Below are positions 53,327 through 62,374 of a stretch of DNA of 64,000 nucleotides, piece by piece (within the stretch, counting starts at the first letter, position 1; the number at the start of each line of letters is the position of its first letter). Origin of the DNA: Pseudobacteroides sp. (GTDB lineage Bacteria; Bacillota; Clostridia; Acetivibrionales; DSM-2933); NCBI RefSeq assembly GCF_036567765.1, contig NZ_DATCTU010000095.1:1-64000 (forward strand), read 5' to 3'. A model generated the notes under the pieces. It ran no database searches and was not told where the DNA came from. It was given only the letters and a program-made list of their open reading frames with translations. Both the position numbers and the translations under genes were made by a program.

Positions 53327-53686
53327 TTACTCAGCAAGATCAGGCCTTAAAATCTTTGCACCATTCAGGTACACATGAATTAAATCCTTATTGCCCTTTT
53401 CAGTATTTATATGTAATAAAACCCGAATGCATTTTGACAGGCTTCCCGGAACATCCATTTCATTTGTACAAAAAAGTGCTACGTTTGTCCAGCCCATCTT
53501 TCTCGCTGCGACGGCAGGAAAGGCTGCATTCAAGTCTTTTGTTACGCTGAATATTATGCTAATTACATCGTCTTCATTTATATTGTTTTTTTCTACTATA
53601 TCAGTTAAGAGGATTTTTGTTTCCTCAAGTATTTCATTTGAATCATTGTTTTTTACAGTGGTAGCACCCCTTAATGCTCTTACCAT
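53327..53686 (-). CDS. aroH: Chorismate mutase, AroH type
   Basis: Converts chorismate to prephenate (Phe/Tyr pathway). 119 residues in the trimeric AroH class: VRALRGATTVKNNDSNEI start with the conserved Arg, SVTKDLNAAFPAVAARKMGW near residue 46, NEMDVPGSLSKCIRVLLHIN near 75, and HVYLNGAKILRPDL at the end. Length matches Bacillus AroH. Organised as hutP - aroH - cmk - ispH/rpsA, a common clostridial order. Confidence 0.93.
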   Translation of the reverse strand: MVRALRGATTVKNNDSNEILEETKILLTDIVEKNNINEDDVISIIFSVTKDLNAAFPAVAARKMGWTNVALFCTNEMDVPGSLSKCIRVLLHINTEKGNKDLIHVYLNGAKILRPDLAE

Positions 53687-53745
53687 TATACATATTCTCC
53701 CATCCTACAGTATTAAAGAGTAGCCCTACAAGGTCAAATAACAAC

Positions 53746-54180
53746 CTATACTACCCTATGGCCTACACCTATAGCTACTTCATTCAAGTGCAAAAGACCA
53801 ATGCCCAAAAATATCGCAACACTGATATGGTCATGATATCTGGCAATACCTATCTTACCGCCTACATTAAGCCCCATCGCCTTTCCTGTTATTTGGGACA
53901 AGGCTTCTCTGGCTGCTCCAGCAACTGCTCCCTCCTCAGCATGAGAATCGGTTATTACACCTTCCCTTTTTGAGGATACCACAGCTCTTTCAATAATCTT
54001 CATTATGGATGTTATAAATTCCCCTCCATAATCAACTGCAGCTGCATGAATGCCACTCTTTAAATATTCAGACTGCAGTTCCTTTTCCTCATATCTGTCA
54101 CTTGTTAAAGACATCTTAATTGCTGCTGCTGCGATCTCCTTGCTACCATAATTCTTTGGGTATTCAGCATCCTTTGTCAT
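53746..54180 (-). CDS. hutP: HutP-family RNA-binding protein
   Basis: 145 residues from the ATG at 54180 (GAGG, spacing 5); a longer frame begins in an unlikely 16-residue extension. HutP in Bacillus is an RNA-binding antiterminator of the histidine-use operon, activated by L-His and Mg. The C-terminal signature RYHDHISVAIFLGIGLLHLNEVAIGVGHR is present, with the His residues of the metal/His site (HDH and the final GH). No hut genes lie in the window, and the protein sits upstream of aroH-cmk, so its target here is unknown. Confidence 0.85.
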   Translation of the reverse strand: MTKDAEYPKNYGSKEIAAAAIKMSLTSDRYEEKELQSEYLKSGIHAAAVDYGGEFITSIMKIIERAVVSSKREGVITDSHAEEGAVAGAAREALSQITGKAMGLNVGGKIGIARYHDHISVAIFLGIGLLHLNEVAIGVGHRVV

Positions 54181-54359
54181 TTTATCCTCATATTCTCTTG
54201 AATATTTTACAAATATTTTATTTAACAAACTTTTTGACTATTATATTATATAGTATGAATGGTTTTAAAACAACACCTATTATATATTAAAATAACTATA
54301 ATTTCCTAGGCATAGATGAAATACTAAAGACAGGCATGTGTAAGACTTCAAATCCTATA

Positions 54360-54869
54360 TCAGTTTTCGCTTGTTGTCTCAGATATCTTTACCATTATTA
54401 GGTTTTTAAGCTCGGATTCAACCGTGAACTCTTTTCCCACACAGCTGTTTTCAATGTTGCTGCTGCTTTTGGTAATCTTAATAACTGCAGAGTTATTGGT
54501 TCTGGTACCGTCTATTTCAATAACATCTCCGTCCCTCACTCTCAATACCATGCTCTTATTTGAAAATGCAGCTACCTCATCCCCATTAATTAAGATATTA
54601 AGATTTTCGTCCCTCTGAATATTCTGAAGCTCAAGCTCCAACTCCCCTTCAGTGAAGAGATTCTCTTCCAGCCTTATAGGGCTTCCCTCAAATTCGGTAT
54701 CCTTAACAAGCAATTTTCTTGTGGTTGGGGCAGCCAGTAATATTTGAGTCAAAATTAGCGATGCAAACAAAATAAAAAACGTTATTACAAATGCTTTCTC
54801 CGTATTTGATCTTATCCTTTTTTTCTGATTCTTCTTGCCTTTTCCTACTTTAAACACTGCAATCTTCAT
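54360..54869 (-). CDS. Single-pass membrane protein, unknown function
   Basis: Not recognised. 169 residues: basic N-terminus (KGKKNQKKRIRSN), one transmembrane helix (~25-46, FVITFFILFASLILTQILL), then an extracellular domain of beta-strand-rich sequence with FEGSPIRLEENLFTEGELEL and RVRDGDVIEIDG. It lies between the HI0933-type flavoprotein and hutP, but a 179-base gap before hutP suggests independent ends. Similar proteins exist in clostridial genomes at this locus by recall. Confidence 0.7.
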   Translation of the reverse strand: MKIAVFKVGKGKKNQKKRIRSNTEKAFVITFFILFASLILTQILLAAPTTRKLLVKDTEFEGSPIRLEENLFTEGELELELQNIQRDENLNILINGDEVAAFSNKSMVLRVRDGDVIEIDGTRTNNSAVIKITKSSSNIENSCVGKEFTVESELKNLIMVKISETTSEN

Positions 54870-54946
54870 TTTCCATACACTCCATGAAAATCATATAATC
54901 ATTTAAAACAATTTAATTATATGCACATTGGAATAAAAAAATACTA

Positions 54947-56176
54947 TCAGCAGTTTGCTCCTGCCAGAAATCCTGTTGAAAAGGCAATTGTCAAGTTAAA
55001 GCCTCCGGTATAAGCATCCACATCTACAACCTCTCCCGCAAAGAACAGCCCTTTAACAAGTTTTGACTCCATCGTTGATGGATTTATCTCAAGAGTAGAT
55101 ACGCCGCCTGCAGTAACAATGGCTTCACTTATAGGCCTTGCACCGCATATGTTTACTTCAAGATTCTTAAGAAGCTTAACAATGCCTCTTCTTTCTTCCC
55201 GAGTAATTTGATTGACAAATTTCTCCGGTGATATCGATGATAAATCAATTATTATAGGTATCATTTTACTTGGAAGCAAATCATCCAGGGCATTTTTAAA
55301 CTGCTTTCTGGAATACTTTTCAAAATCCCTTGTGAGTCTGTCATAAAGCTTTTCCTCATTTAAAGCAGGCTTAAGGTCTATTGAAAGCACCACATCCTTA
55401 TAATCATAATCTAAAATATGCCTGCTGGCACTTAAGATGAGGGGTCCTGAAACCCCAAAATGAGTAAACAGCATTTCCCCAAAATCGTTGTATACTTTTT
55501 TTCCCTTTGAGTTTTTTAGTGTTATAGCAACATTTTTTAATGAAAGGCCCTGGAGATCTTTTACCCATTTTTCCTTTGCCAACAGCGGTACGAGAGAAGG
55601 CTTTAGGTCTATGACATGGTGTCCTAAACCCTTTGCTATCTTATATCCGTCACCGGTAGACCCTGTACCGGGATAAGAAATACCTCCTGTTGCTATTACA
55701 ACAGAGTCGCATTCAAGCTTTCTTCCATCCCTTGTAACTACCCCAGTCACCTTCCCATCCTTAATATCTACATTATCTATCGGGGTGCTTAACCTGACAC
55801 TAACGCCTTTGATTTTTAAAAATCTCCATAAGGCATCTACAACATCCTTTGAGCTATCCGATACCGGGAAAACCCTTTCTCCTCTTTCAACCTTGGTTTC
55901 AAGCCCAAGCCCGTTCAGCATGGCTATCAAATCCTGGTTTGAAAAGGTATAGAAAGATGAGTATAAAAAATTCCCGTTCCCAGGAGTGTTTTTTATAAGT
56001 CCTTCAATATCAGTGTTATTGGTTATGTTGCACCTTCCCTTGCCCGATATTAAAATCTTTTTCCCCAGCCTGTCATTTTTCTCAAAAAGTACAACTTCAT
56101 TACCAAGCTCGGCAGCCTTCCCTGCTGCCATTATTCCAGCAGGTCCGCCGCCAACTACAAAAACCTTTCTTTTCAT
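54947..56176 (-). CDS. HI0933/YhiN-type FAD-dependent oxidoreductase
   Basis: 409-residue flavoprotein of unknown substrate. FAD motif KVFVVGGGPAGIMAAGKAA at the N-terminus, then LGKKILISGKGRCNITNN near residue 42, VIATGGISYPGTGSTGDGY near 163, and a C-terminal FAD-contact segment FFAGEVVDVDAYTGGFNLTIAFSTG. The length and these motifs define the HI0933 family. It follows the RpiR-type regulator by 21 bases and is probably co-transcribed with it. Confidence 0.9.
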   Translation of the reverse strand: MKRKVFVVGGGPAGIMAAGKAAELGNEVVLFEKNDRLGKKILISGKGRCNITNNTDIEGLIKNTPGNGNFLYSSFYTFSNQDLIAMLNGLGLETKVERGERVFPVSDSSKDVVDALWRFLKIKGVSVRLSTPIDNVDIKDGKVTGVVTRDGRKLECDSVVIATGGISYPGTGSTGDGYKIAKGLGHHVIDLKPSLVPLLAKEKWVKDLQGLSLKNVAITLKNSKGKKVYNDFGEMLFTHFGVSGPLILSASRHILDYDYKDVVLSIDLKPALNEEKLYDRLTRDFEKYSRKQFKNALDDLLPSKMIPIIIDLSSISPEKFVNQITREERRGIVKLLKNLEVNICGARPISEAIVTAGGVSTLEINPSTMESKLVKGLFFAGEVVDVDAYTGGFNLTIAFSTGFLAGANC

Positions 56177-56197
56177 TTTGTAACTCCTATTATATTA

Positions 56198-57094
56198 TTA
56201 AAAGTCTGCTTTTCTGAACTGTTCAACGTGGTCCGGCTTTTCATAAACCTGGTACTCGTCCCATATAGTCTCAAGTCTCTCAAATGTCTTGAAAAGATAG
56301 TCCTTCCTTCTCATACCTACCGCAACAATCAAGGCGTTTATAACACTTAAGGGTGCTACAAGAGAATCCGCAAAGGATGCCATATCACTTCTTGCTATAA
56401 GTGAACTGTCTGCATATTGGGCAACAGGAGACTCATAACTGTCGGTAATCGCAACTACGGACGCCCCTTGATCCTTAGCAAACTGCATAGCCTTAATTGT
56501 CCTCTTTGAATACCTGGGGAAGCTTATACCTATTACAACATCTCCGCTTGATGCATTTATAATCTGTTCAAATATTTCACTCACACTTGTTGTATGGACA
56601 AGCCGTACATTATCAAAAATAAGATTGAAATAAAATCCTAGGAAACTTGCCAAGGGTGCTGAACTTCTAACCCCTAATATATATATCTTCTTTGCGTTTA
56701 ATATTGTTTCAACGGAATTGTTAAAGCTGCTTTGGTCTATCTCCTCCATAGTTATTTTAATTTTTTCCATATCTGAGCTAAGTACACTTTTTAAAATGTT
56801 CTCATCACCTATTCTATTGGAAGAAACCTCCAGTCTCTGAACTGCAGTAAGCTTGCTTTTAATCAGTTCCTGCAAAACTTTCTGGAGCTTGGGGTATCCG
56901 TCATATCCCAATTCGTTGGCAAACCTTACCACTGTGGATTCACTGACTCCAACATCCTCACCAAGCTTGGCAGCTGTCATATATGCAGCTTTTCCATAAT
57001 GATTTATAATATACCACGCAATTAACTTTTGGCCCTTACTGAATTCATTCATATTCTCCTGAAGCTTCTTAATCAAATCATTTGACTTATCCAT
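56198..57094 (-). CDS. MurR/RpiR-family transcriptional regulator
   Basis: 298 residues. N-terminal helix-turn-helix (residues ~1-77) with AKLGEDVGVSESTVVRFANELGYDGYPKLQ, and a C-terminal SIS sugar-phosphate isomerase domain (~110-260) with IYILGVRSSAPLASFLGFYF and DVVIGISFPRYSKRTIKAMQFAK. This family senses phosphosugars and represses or activates sugar and cell-wall recycling genes. No sugar-catabolism gene is immediately adjacent, so the effector is unclear. Upstream (57095-57349) I see only AT-rich DNA. Confidence 0.9.
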   Translation of the reverse strand: MDKSNDLIKKLQENMNEFSKGQKLIAWYIINHYGKAAYMTAAKLGEDVGVSESTVVRFANELGYDGYPKLQKVLQELIKSKLTAVQRLEVSSNRIGDENILKSVLSSDMEKIKITMEEIDQSSFNNSVETILNAKKIYILGVRSSAPLASFLGFYFNLIFDNVRLVHTTSVSEIFEQIINASSGDVVIGISFPRYSKRTIKAMQFAKDQGASVVAITDSYESPVAQYADSSLIARSDMASFADSLVAPLSVINALIVAVGMRRKDYLFKTFERLETIWDEYQVYEKPDHVEQFRKADF

Positions 57095-57349
57095 ATACCC
57101 ACTCCATCTTTATATAATTAGTATATTAACATTCTCTTGCACCTTTTTACCTATCACAGATTATATTACATTTTTACAGGATAAAAATCAATATATACAT
57201 AAAACACTTGTTTCTGAATCTGTCATTATTTGCTCCGACAAATACAAGATTATTTACACTTTTGTGTTTTATCTATATAATAGTCCTAGTTGATATTATT
57301 TTATATTTTTTACAAATTATATCCTATTATTAGGAAAGGATGAATTTAG

Positions 57350-58507
57350 TTGAGAAAAATACTTTTTATAGCTATTATTTTGATAATATCGTGTGCAGGA
57401 ATATTTTATCTGTATGATTACACTGTGAACAGCTCTTTTTTTGATAAAAATGCCTCTCCTACAGAGAAAGCAGTGAGCAGCAGTGTTAATTCCCCTTCAA
57501 AAAAGAATATTCCAACCCCTATACCTACAAAAGTACCTACCAAAGCACCCCAAAGCAAAAAAGACACTATTACCCTCTCCTTTGCAGGGGATGTTTTACT
57601 TGATAGGAATGTTGCAAATGTCATAAGCCAAAAAGGTGCAAAATTTATATTGTCAGATGTTAAGCCTGTTCTTGCCGCTTCCGATATTTCGATGATAAAC
57701 CTTGAATGTCCCATAAGCACCAGAGGCACCAAGGCAAAGGACAAACAATTCACCTTCCGTGCCAAACCATCTAGTGTTGAGGCCCTTACTTCAGCCGGAA
57801 TTGATATTGTTACTCTTGCAAACAACCATATTCTGGACTTTGGTACCGATGCAATGCTTGATACTTTTACCAACCTGGATAAAGCAGGTATTAAATATGT
57901 CGGTGCAGGCTATGACCTTGATAAGGCCAGTATGGCAAAGTATTATAATCTAAACGGTTCTAACGTAGCCATCCTGGGGTCAAGCCATGTCATACCTGTG
58001 GTTGAATGGGCAGCAGGAAAGAACAGCCCCGGTGTTGCTACAACCTATAATCCTGCAAGACTTCTTTCTGAAATTAGCAATGCAAAAAAGAAGGCCGATA
58101 TAGTTGTGGTTTACCTTCACTGGGGTACTGAACGCAATACCAAGCCCGACACCTATCAGAGAAACCTAGCCAAAAAGTATATTGACAGTGGTGCAGACCT
58201 TGTTATAGGATCTCACCCCCATGTTCTTCAAGGCTTTGAATATTACAAGGGTAAGCTTATTGCATATAGCCTAGGCAACTTTGTATTCACAAATATAAAA
58301 AACGATACAATGATTTTAAATGTAAAGTTTAACAGGGATAAATCCTATACCGCATCAGTTTCAGCATGTGCGATCGATAACTACCGCCCTGTTCTTCTTA
58401 AGGATAAACCTAAGCAGACGGCACTGTTTAACAAGCTGCAACAACTGTCCTTCGGTGCCCGCATCGACCCAAATGGTATCATTAGCCCGTCAGCAGGAAT
58501 AAAATAG
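57350..58507 (+). CDS. CapA-family (PGA-cap) protein
   Basis: 385 residues, TTG start with GGAAAGGATG upstream (the ATG in that string is in another frame). An N-terminal signal anchor (LFIAIILIISCAGIFYLY) is followed by a Ser/Pro/Thr linker to about residue 70. The metallophosphatase-like CapA domain has SFAGDVLLDRN near 77, INLECPIS near 118, LANNHILDFG near 156, HWGTERN near 260 and GSHPHVLQGFEYYKGKLIAYSLGNF near 288. CapA proteins belong to poly-gamma-glutamate export or capsule systems, but lone copies are common in Clostridia and their substrate is unknown. Confidence 0.88.
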   Translation: MRKILFIAIILIISCAGIFYLYDYTVNSSFFDKNASPTEKAVSSSVNSPSKKNIPTPIPTKVPTKAPQSKKDTITLSFAGDVLLDRNVANVISQKGAKFILSDVKPVLAASDISMINLECPISTRGTKAKDKQFTFRAKPSSVEALTSAGIDIVTLANNHILDFGTDAMLDTFTNLDKAGIKYVGAGYDLDKASMAKYYNLNGSNVAILGSSHVIPVVEWAAGKNSPGVATTYNPARLLSEISNAKKKADIVVVYLHWGTERNTKPDTYQRNLAKKYIDSGADLVIGSHPHVLQGFEYYKGKLIAYSLGNFVFTNIKNDTMILNVKFNRDKSYTASVSACAIDNYRPVLLKDKPKQTALFNKLQQLSFGARIDPNGIISPSAGIK

Positions 58508-58566
58508 CTTGCGGATTGTTGTTGTGAGAACTAAATATTTAATACTTTAAAACAATTTTAAGTTAT

Positions 58567-58590
58567 TTTAGTTATTTTAAATAACTAAAA
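58567..58590 (+). terminator. AT-only hairpin after CapA gene
   Basis: TTTTAGTTAT pairs with ATAACTAAAA. Weak because it contains only A/T pairs; it may act as a terminator about 60 bases after the stop. Confidence 0.35.
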
Positions 58591-58734
58591 AATAATTTTA
58601 ACTATTTTAAACTATTTATAAGACATTTTAAATTCCATCCCGTATATATTTATGAATACAATAAATTTAAAATATAACATGTTATCGATGTATTGTTATT
58701 TACTTTAATTATTCATAGAAGGGATGGATGTATA

Positions 58735-59241
58735 ATGAAAAAAAATAACCCCATTTTAGGAATTGCATTATTGGTGCTGGGAGGCATTCTTCTATACAAT
58801 AATTTCTTCCACACTAACCTATTCAGCATGATGTACATGTGGCCCATGTTTGTTCTTGGACTTGGCCTTGTGTTTGAATTCAATTACTTTACAACCAAAA
58901 AAGCACCTGGCCTGTTGGTACCTGGCGGAATTCTTACCTCACTTGGGCTTCTTTTCTTCTTTGAAGCCTTTACCCATTGGAGATTTTCAGGAATGACCTG
59001 GCCTTTTTACCCGCTGGCAGTTGCTGTTGGACTTTTTCAATTGTACCTGTTCTCAGGAAGGCCAAAAGGACTGCTCATCCCTGTAGGAATCCTTACAGCA
59101 ATAGGCGGCAGCTCCTTTGCGATAATGTTTATCAACAGGTTTACATCCTTTGCTGCACATAATTTGTATGTTCCTGTTATTCTAATTATACTTGGATTGT
59201 TCTTCATATTCGGAAGATCGGAGAAAAAAGAAGAATTTTGA
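58735..59241 (+). CDS. Small polytopic membrane protein (DUF5668/LiaF-TM-like)
   Basis: 168 residues from the ATG at 58735 (GAAGGGATGGATG region upstream; the earlier in-frame start lacks an RBS). Five to six hydrophobic segments with repeating NPILGIALLVLGGILLYNN, WPMFVLGLGLVFEF, LLVPGGILTSLGLLFFFE and LIPVGILTAIG motifs, ending in a charged tail (GRSEKKEEF). This looks like LiaF-type/DUF5668 transmembrane segments of the envelope-stress response, but it lacks the soluble C-terminal domain of LiaF. No LiaRS-type genes are adjacent. Confidence 0.65.
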   Translation: MKKNNPILGIALLVLGGILLYNNFFHTNLFSMMYMWPMFVLGLGLVFEFNYFTTKKAPGLLVPGGILTSLGLLFFFEAFTHWRFSGMTWPFYPLAVAVGLFQLYLFSGRPKGLLIPVGILTAIGGSSFAIMFINRFTSFAAHNLYVPVILIILGLFFIFGRSEKKEEF

Positions 59242-59259
59242 TTGAGCAAAATCATAAAA

Positions 59260-59297
59260 GTCGGGCCGACACAGTAGTGTTCGGACCCGACTTTATT
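59260..59297. terminator. Bidirectional terminator
   Basis: AAAGTCGGG.CCGA pairs with TCGG.CCCGACTTT, with flanking A/T runs on both strands. Separates the convergent membrane-protein gene and SLH gene. Confidence 0.85.
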
Positions 59298-59317
59298 ACT
59301 TCTCCTTTTAACTTACT

Positions 59318-62300
59318 TTACGGTTCGGTATCAATATATTTTTGAGCAATTACACATACCTCTGCTCTTGTTATATTTCCTGCAGGTCTGAAAGTTTTAT
59401 CCTGGTATCCGCCAATCAACTTAAGCTCGACTGCCTTGCCTACATAGCCCTTTGCCCATGAGGCTATCTTAGCATCATCTGCAAATGAAGTTTTATCAAC
59501 GTCTATTTCATTATATCCCATGGCACGTACAAACATTGCAGTAAATTCCTGTCTTGTAATGTAGTTGGAAGCTTTAAAGGTATTATCGGTATATCCCTTT
59601 ATCCATCCCATTTGTACAGCTGTTTTAATATAACCGTACGCCCATGAGGGTATCTTTGCCTCGTCCTTAAATGCCAGTTTGTTTGTGTTATCAGGATTTT
59701 TGTTGAATATTTTAACCAAAACAATTGCAGCCTCAGCTCTGGTTATTTTGTTGTCCGGCTTAAAAGTCTTATCAGGATATCCTGCCATTATGCTAAGCTT
59801 TATTAGTTTCAAAATATAGTCCTTTGCCCAGTGGTTCTTGATATCTTTAAGCTCGCTGGCATCAGTTGAAGGCTTTTCACCGTCATCCTTCACAACAGAT
59901 CGTTTTATATTGATTATATATGTCTTAACTTCGCCATTTTCAGCTTTTACACTGATTTCCAGTTTTGTTTTTTCAGACGGAACATTAATATGATAGTTTG
60001 TAACACTGTTTGATTTAACAACACCGTCTATTGCCAGCAAAGCATTTTTATCTTCAGTGGTTGCATCTATTATAATATCCTTTATATCACTGTCAAGTGT
60101 AAGATCATACAACCCTGTATTTTTATCAAAGGCCGGACTTAGTGTACCCTTGTCGATATTTAATTTGCTCAATTTTGCATTATTGCTTTTATTTGTTGAA
60201 GGTTTATTGTCTCCTGGTATTACAATAGTCCCTCCAGGAATACCCGTATTTCCATTGCCGTTTTGGCCGCCGTTCTGATTTCCGTTGGGGTCACCGGTAT
60301 TATCATTACCGCCGGATGAAAGCTTTTTTGAAAGCAAAAATGATGTATTGTTGTTGGAAGTATACCTCTCTTCACTGGATGTGGTTGTTAAAATGTGTAT
60401 TATCTTAACTCCATCCTTATCAAACTTCATATCCTTTGTATTGATAGAACATAAGATTTGCTGCTTCCCGCCGGCATTCACTGTAAAGAGGCCTTTCTCT
60501 GTTATGATTCTGCCGCTTTCCGAGTCCTCTCTGCCAAAAAGCTTCACATCCTTGGCAGGTATAACACTGGTATTTTTGATGGTCACTACAAGAGTTTTGG
60601 AATCTTCATTTCCCATTACGGTCAGCTTTTCAATCAATATATCACAGTAGCCCATATCTGCATAAATTATGTTGTCTGTCATATCTATATCCGCGTTATC
60701 ATTTACCAAAACCTTTAGGTAAAGATTGTATTTTCTAGCTTCCTTCGGCGTAAAGCTGGTACTGATATTTTTAAAAGTACCGGCCTTGATGTAAGTTTCT
60801 ATGGTCTTACTTTGATCAAGTTTTTTGCCGCCATTGAAGGGATTGCCTTCATACGCTTCTATAGTGAGTTTCTTTATAGCCTTATTGCCTATATTCTTAA
60901 AATCAAATGATATGGGCAGTGGCTTGCCGGGACAGAAATCCGACTCATTGTACTTTGTTGATGCTATATCCGCAGAACCATTGGTATTCCAGCTAATCTT
61001 AGTGATGTAGAGATCGCTTAAGCCCTGTTCGTAATATTTATTTTTATCAAGAGTTTTTTCTATTTTTTCTGCTTTATTGCAAACAACATAAAGCTCTCCC
61101 GACTGGTCATATATGGCGTCAAAGCTCACAATCATCTGCTTTGTATCTGTAAGCTTAACGATGTTTGTCATTTCTTTTATTTCGGTATCATAAAAGGCAC
61201 CGAATACTTCTATACTTCCATTAACCTGCTTTGCCCACATGAGGCAAATGCTGTCATTATCTAAAACAATCTTATAATTGTCATTATAACCGTCTATGGG
61301 TTCAGGAAGGAAATCTTTAGTCACCGGAGCTGTTATATCTTCCACATATTTTATCCTTTTGTCCTGGTACCAGAAAACTGATGCCTTGTTATTTCTTGTA
61401 ACAATCTCAGGTTTTGAGTCAATTACATTATTTTTTGTAAGCTGCTTTTGTCCGCTTTGTGTACTTGCATCGGCAATCATATAATATATTTCTCTGTCAA
61501 CTACAGTTTCAAGCTTTTTATCAACATCCAACGAGTAAGACAGGTATAGCTTTCCACCCAAACCTGTTGAAGTCATAGATATGGGGATACCGGCACAGTC
61601 TGCCAGCTTTTTGGCCTGCTGCCATGTTGATCCGTCAAAGCAGCTGTACATAATACTGTTGTTACCCTTTGTACCAAAAAGATCCTTTGCATCGTTGCAG
61701 ACCCATGATACATATGCTTTTCCACCTGATACTGCTGCTACAGGAGTTTGATCAAGCATATTGTTTGTGGTAAGCCTTACCGGTGTTTCAAAGCTATTTG
61801 CTGCCTTGTTGAACTTTGAAACTTTAATCTCACTGGCTTCGGCAAGCTTTTCAAGTGTTGCGTCAGTTTCACCAAATTCCTTATTTATATTTTGCCAGGT
61901 TACAAACACATCATTTCCATCAGATGCTATATTGGGATAAAAATCAGCTGTATTGTCATTATCAACCGGTTGTGGAGCTGTCCATGCCCCACTAGCACCA
62001 ATCTGAACAGAATACATAAGTTCTGTCCTGTTAACAGAATTCCTTGAAGCATCGTCTGCAAGCCATACCAGTACATTGGTATTGTTTACCCGCTTTACTA
62101 GCGGCTCAGAACCAGGATAAATGTTTGTCTGGAGTATTCCGTCACCTGAAGCGTTTCCTTTCCACTCCGACGGCAAATTGATATAATCACGGTCCGACAC
62201 AACAAAATCATCTGTCGGCGTAATTGTATTTTCAGCAAATGCAATCAGGCCGGATGCCTGAATCGTAATCAGGCATCCAAGCAATATAGCATATAGTTTG

Positions 62301-62326
62301 CTTCTTTTAGATATAAGTTTTCTCAT
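59318..62326 (-). CDS. Surface protein with three C-terminal SLH domains
   Basis: 1002 residues with a signal peptide ending AFA (~32). Residues ~50-430 form a repetitive beta-rich region resembling a beta-propeller (short blades with W/V-strand patterns and SGGKAYVSW). Then come CARDB-like Ig modules (KISWNTNGSADIA..., residues ~440-660) and a Gly/Asn linker GGNDNTGDPNGNQNGGQNGN. A cadherin-like beta-sandwich of the PF12733 type (AKLSKLNIDKGTLSPAFDKN) spans ~715-800. Three SLH repeats follow (~825-1000: HWAKDYILKL, SWAYGYIKTA, SWAKGYVGKA, each with a TRAE/TRQE motif). The SLH domains attach it to the cell-wall pyruvylated polymer. It follows the PA14 gene by 48 bases. Confidence 0.9.
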   Translation of the reverse strand: MRKLISKRSKLYAILLGCLITIQASGLIAFAENTITPTDDFVVSDRDYINLPSEWKGNASGDGILQTNIYPGSEPLVKRVNNTNVLVWLADDASRNSVNRTELMYSVQIGASGAWTAPQPVDNDNTADFYPNIASDGNDVFVTWQNINKEFGETDATLEKLAEASEIKVSKFNKAANSFETPVRLTTNNMLDQTPVAAVSGGKAYVSWVCNDAKDLFGTKGNNSIMYSCFDGSTWQQAKKLADCAGIPISMTSTGLGGKLYLSYSLDVDKKLETVVDREIYYMIADASTQSGQKQLTKNNVIDSKPEIVTRNNKASVFWYQDKRIKYVEDITAPVTKDFLPEPIDGYNDNYKIVLDNDSICLMWAKQVNGSIEVFGAFYDTEIKEMTNIVKLTDTKQMIVSFDAIYDQSGELYVVCNKAEKIEKTLDKNKYYEQGLSDLYITKISWNTNGSADIASTKYNESDFCPGKPLPISFDFKNIGNKAIKKLTIEAYEGNPFNGGKKLDQSKTIETYIKAGTFKNISTSFTPKEARKYNLYLKVLVNDNADIDMTDNIIYADMGYCDILIEKLTVMGNEDSKTLVVTIKNTSVIPAKDVKLFGREDSESGRIITEKGLFTVNAGGKQQILCSINTKDMKFDKDGVKIIHILTTTSSEERYTSNNNTSFLLSKKLSSGGNDNTGDPNGNQNGGQNGNGNTGIPGGTIVIPGDNKPSTNKSNNAKLSKLNIDKGTLSPAFDKNTGLYDLTLDSDIKDIIIDATTEDKNALLAIDGVVKSNSVTNYHINVPSEKTKLEISVKAENGEVKTYIINIKRSVVKDDGEKPSTDASELKDIKNHWAKDYILKLIKLSIMAGYPDKTFKPDNKITRAEAAIVLVKIFNKNPDNTNKLAFKDEAKIPSWAYGYIKTAVQMGWIKGYTDNTFKASNYITRQEFTAMFVRAMGYNEIDVDKTSFADDAKIASWAKGYVGKAVELKLIGGYQDKTFRPAGNITRAEVCVIAQKYIDTEP

Positions 62327-62374
62327 TATTTATTTCTCCCCCAAAAGATTAATACTATATTAAAAGTGATGAAT

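Noticed and set aside
54300..54325. ATTTCCTAGGCATA near 54300 as a repeat remnant
   Set aside because: Fewer than 15 matching bases, not enough to claim homology.
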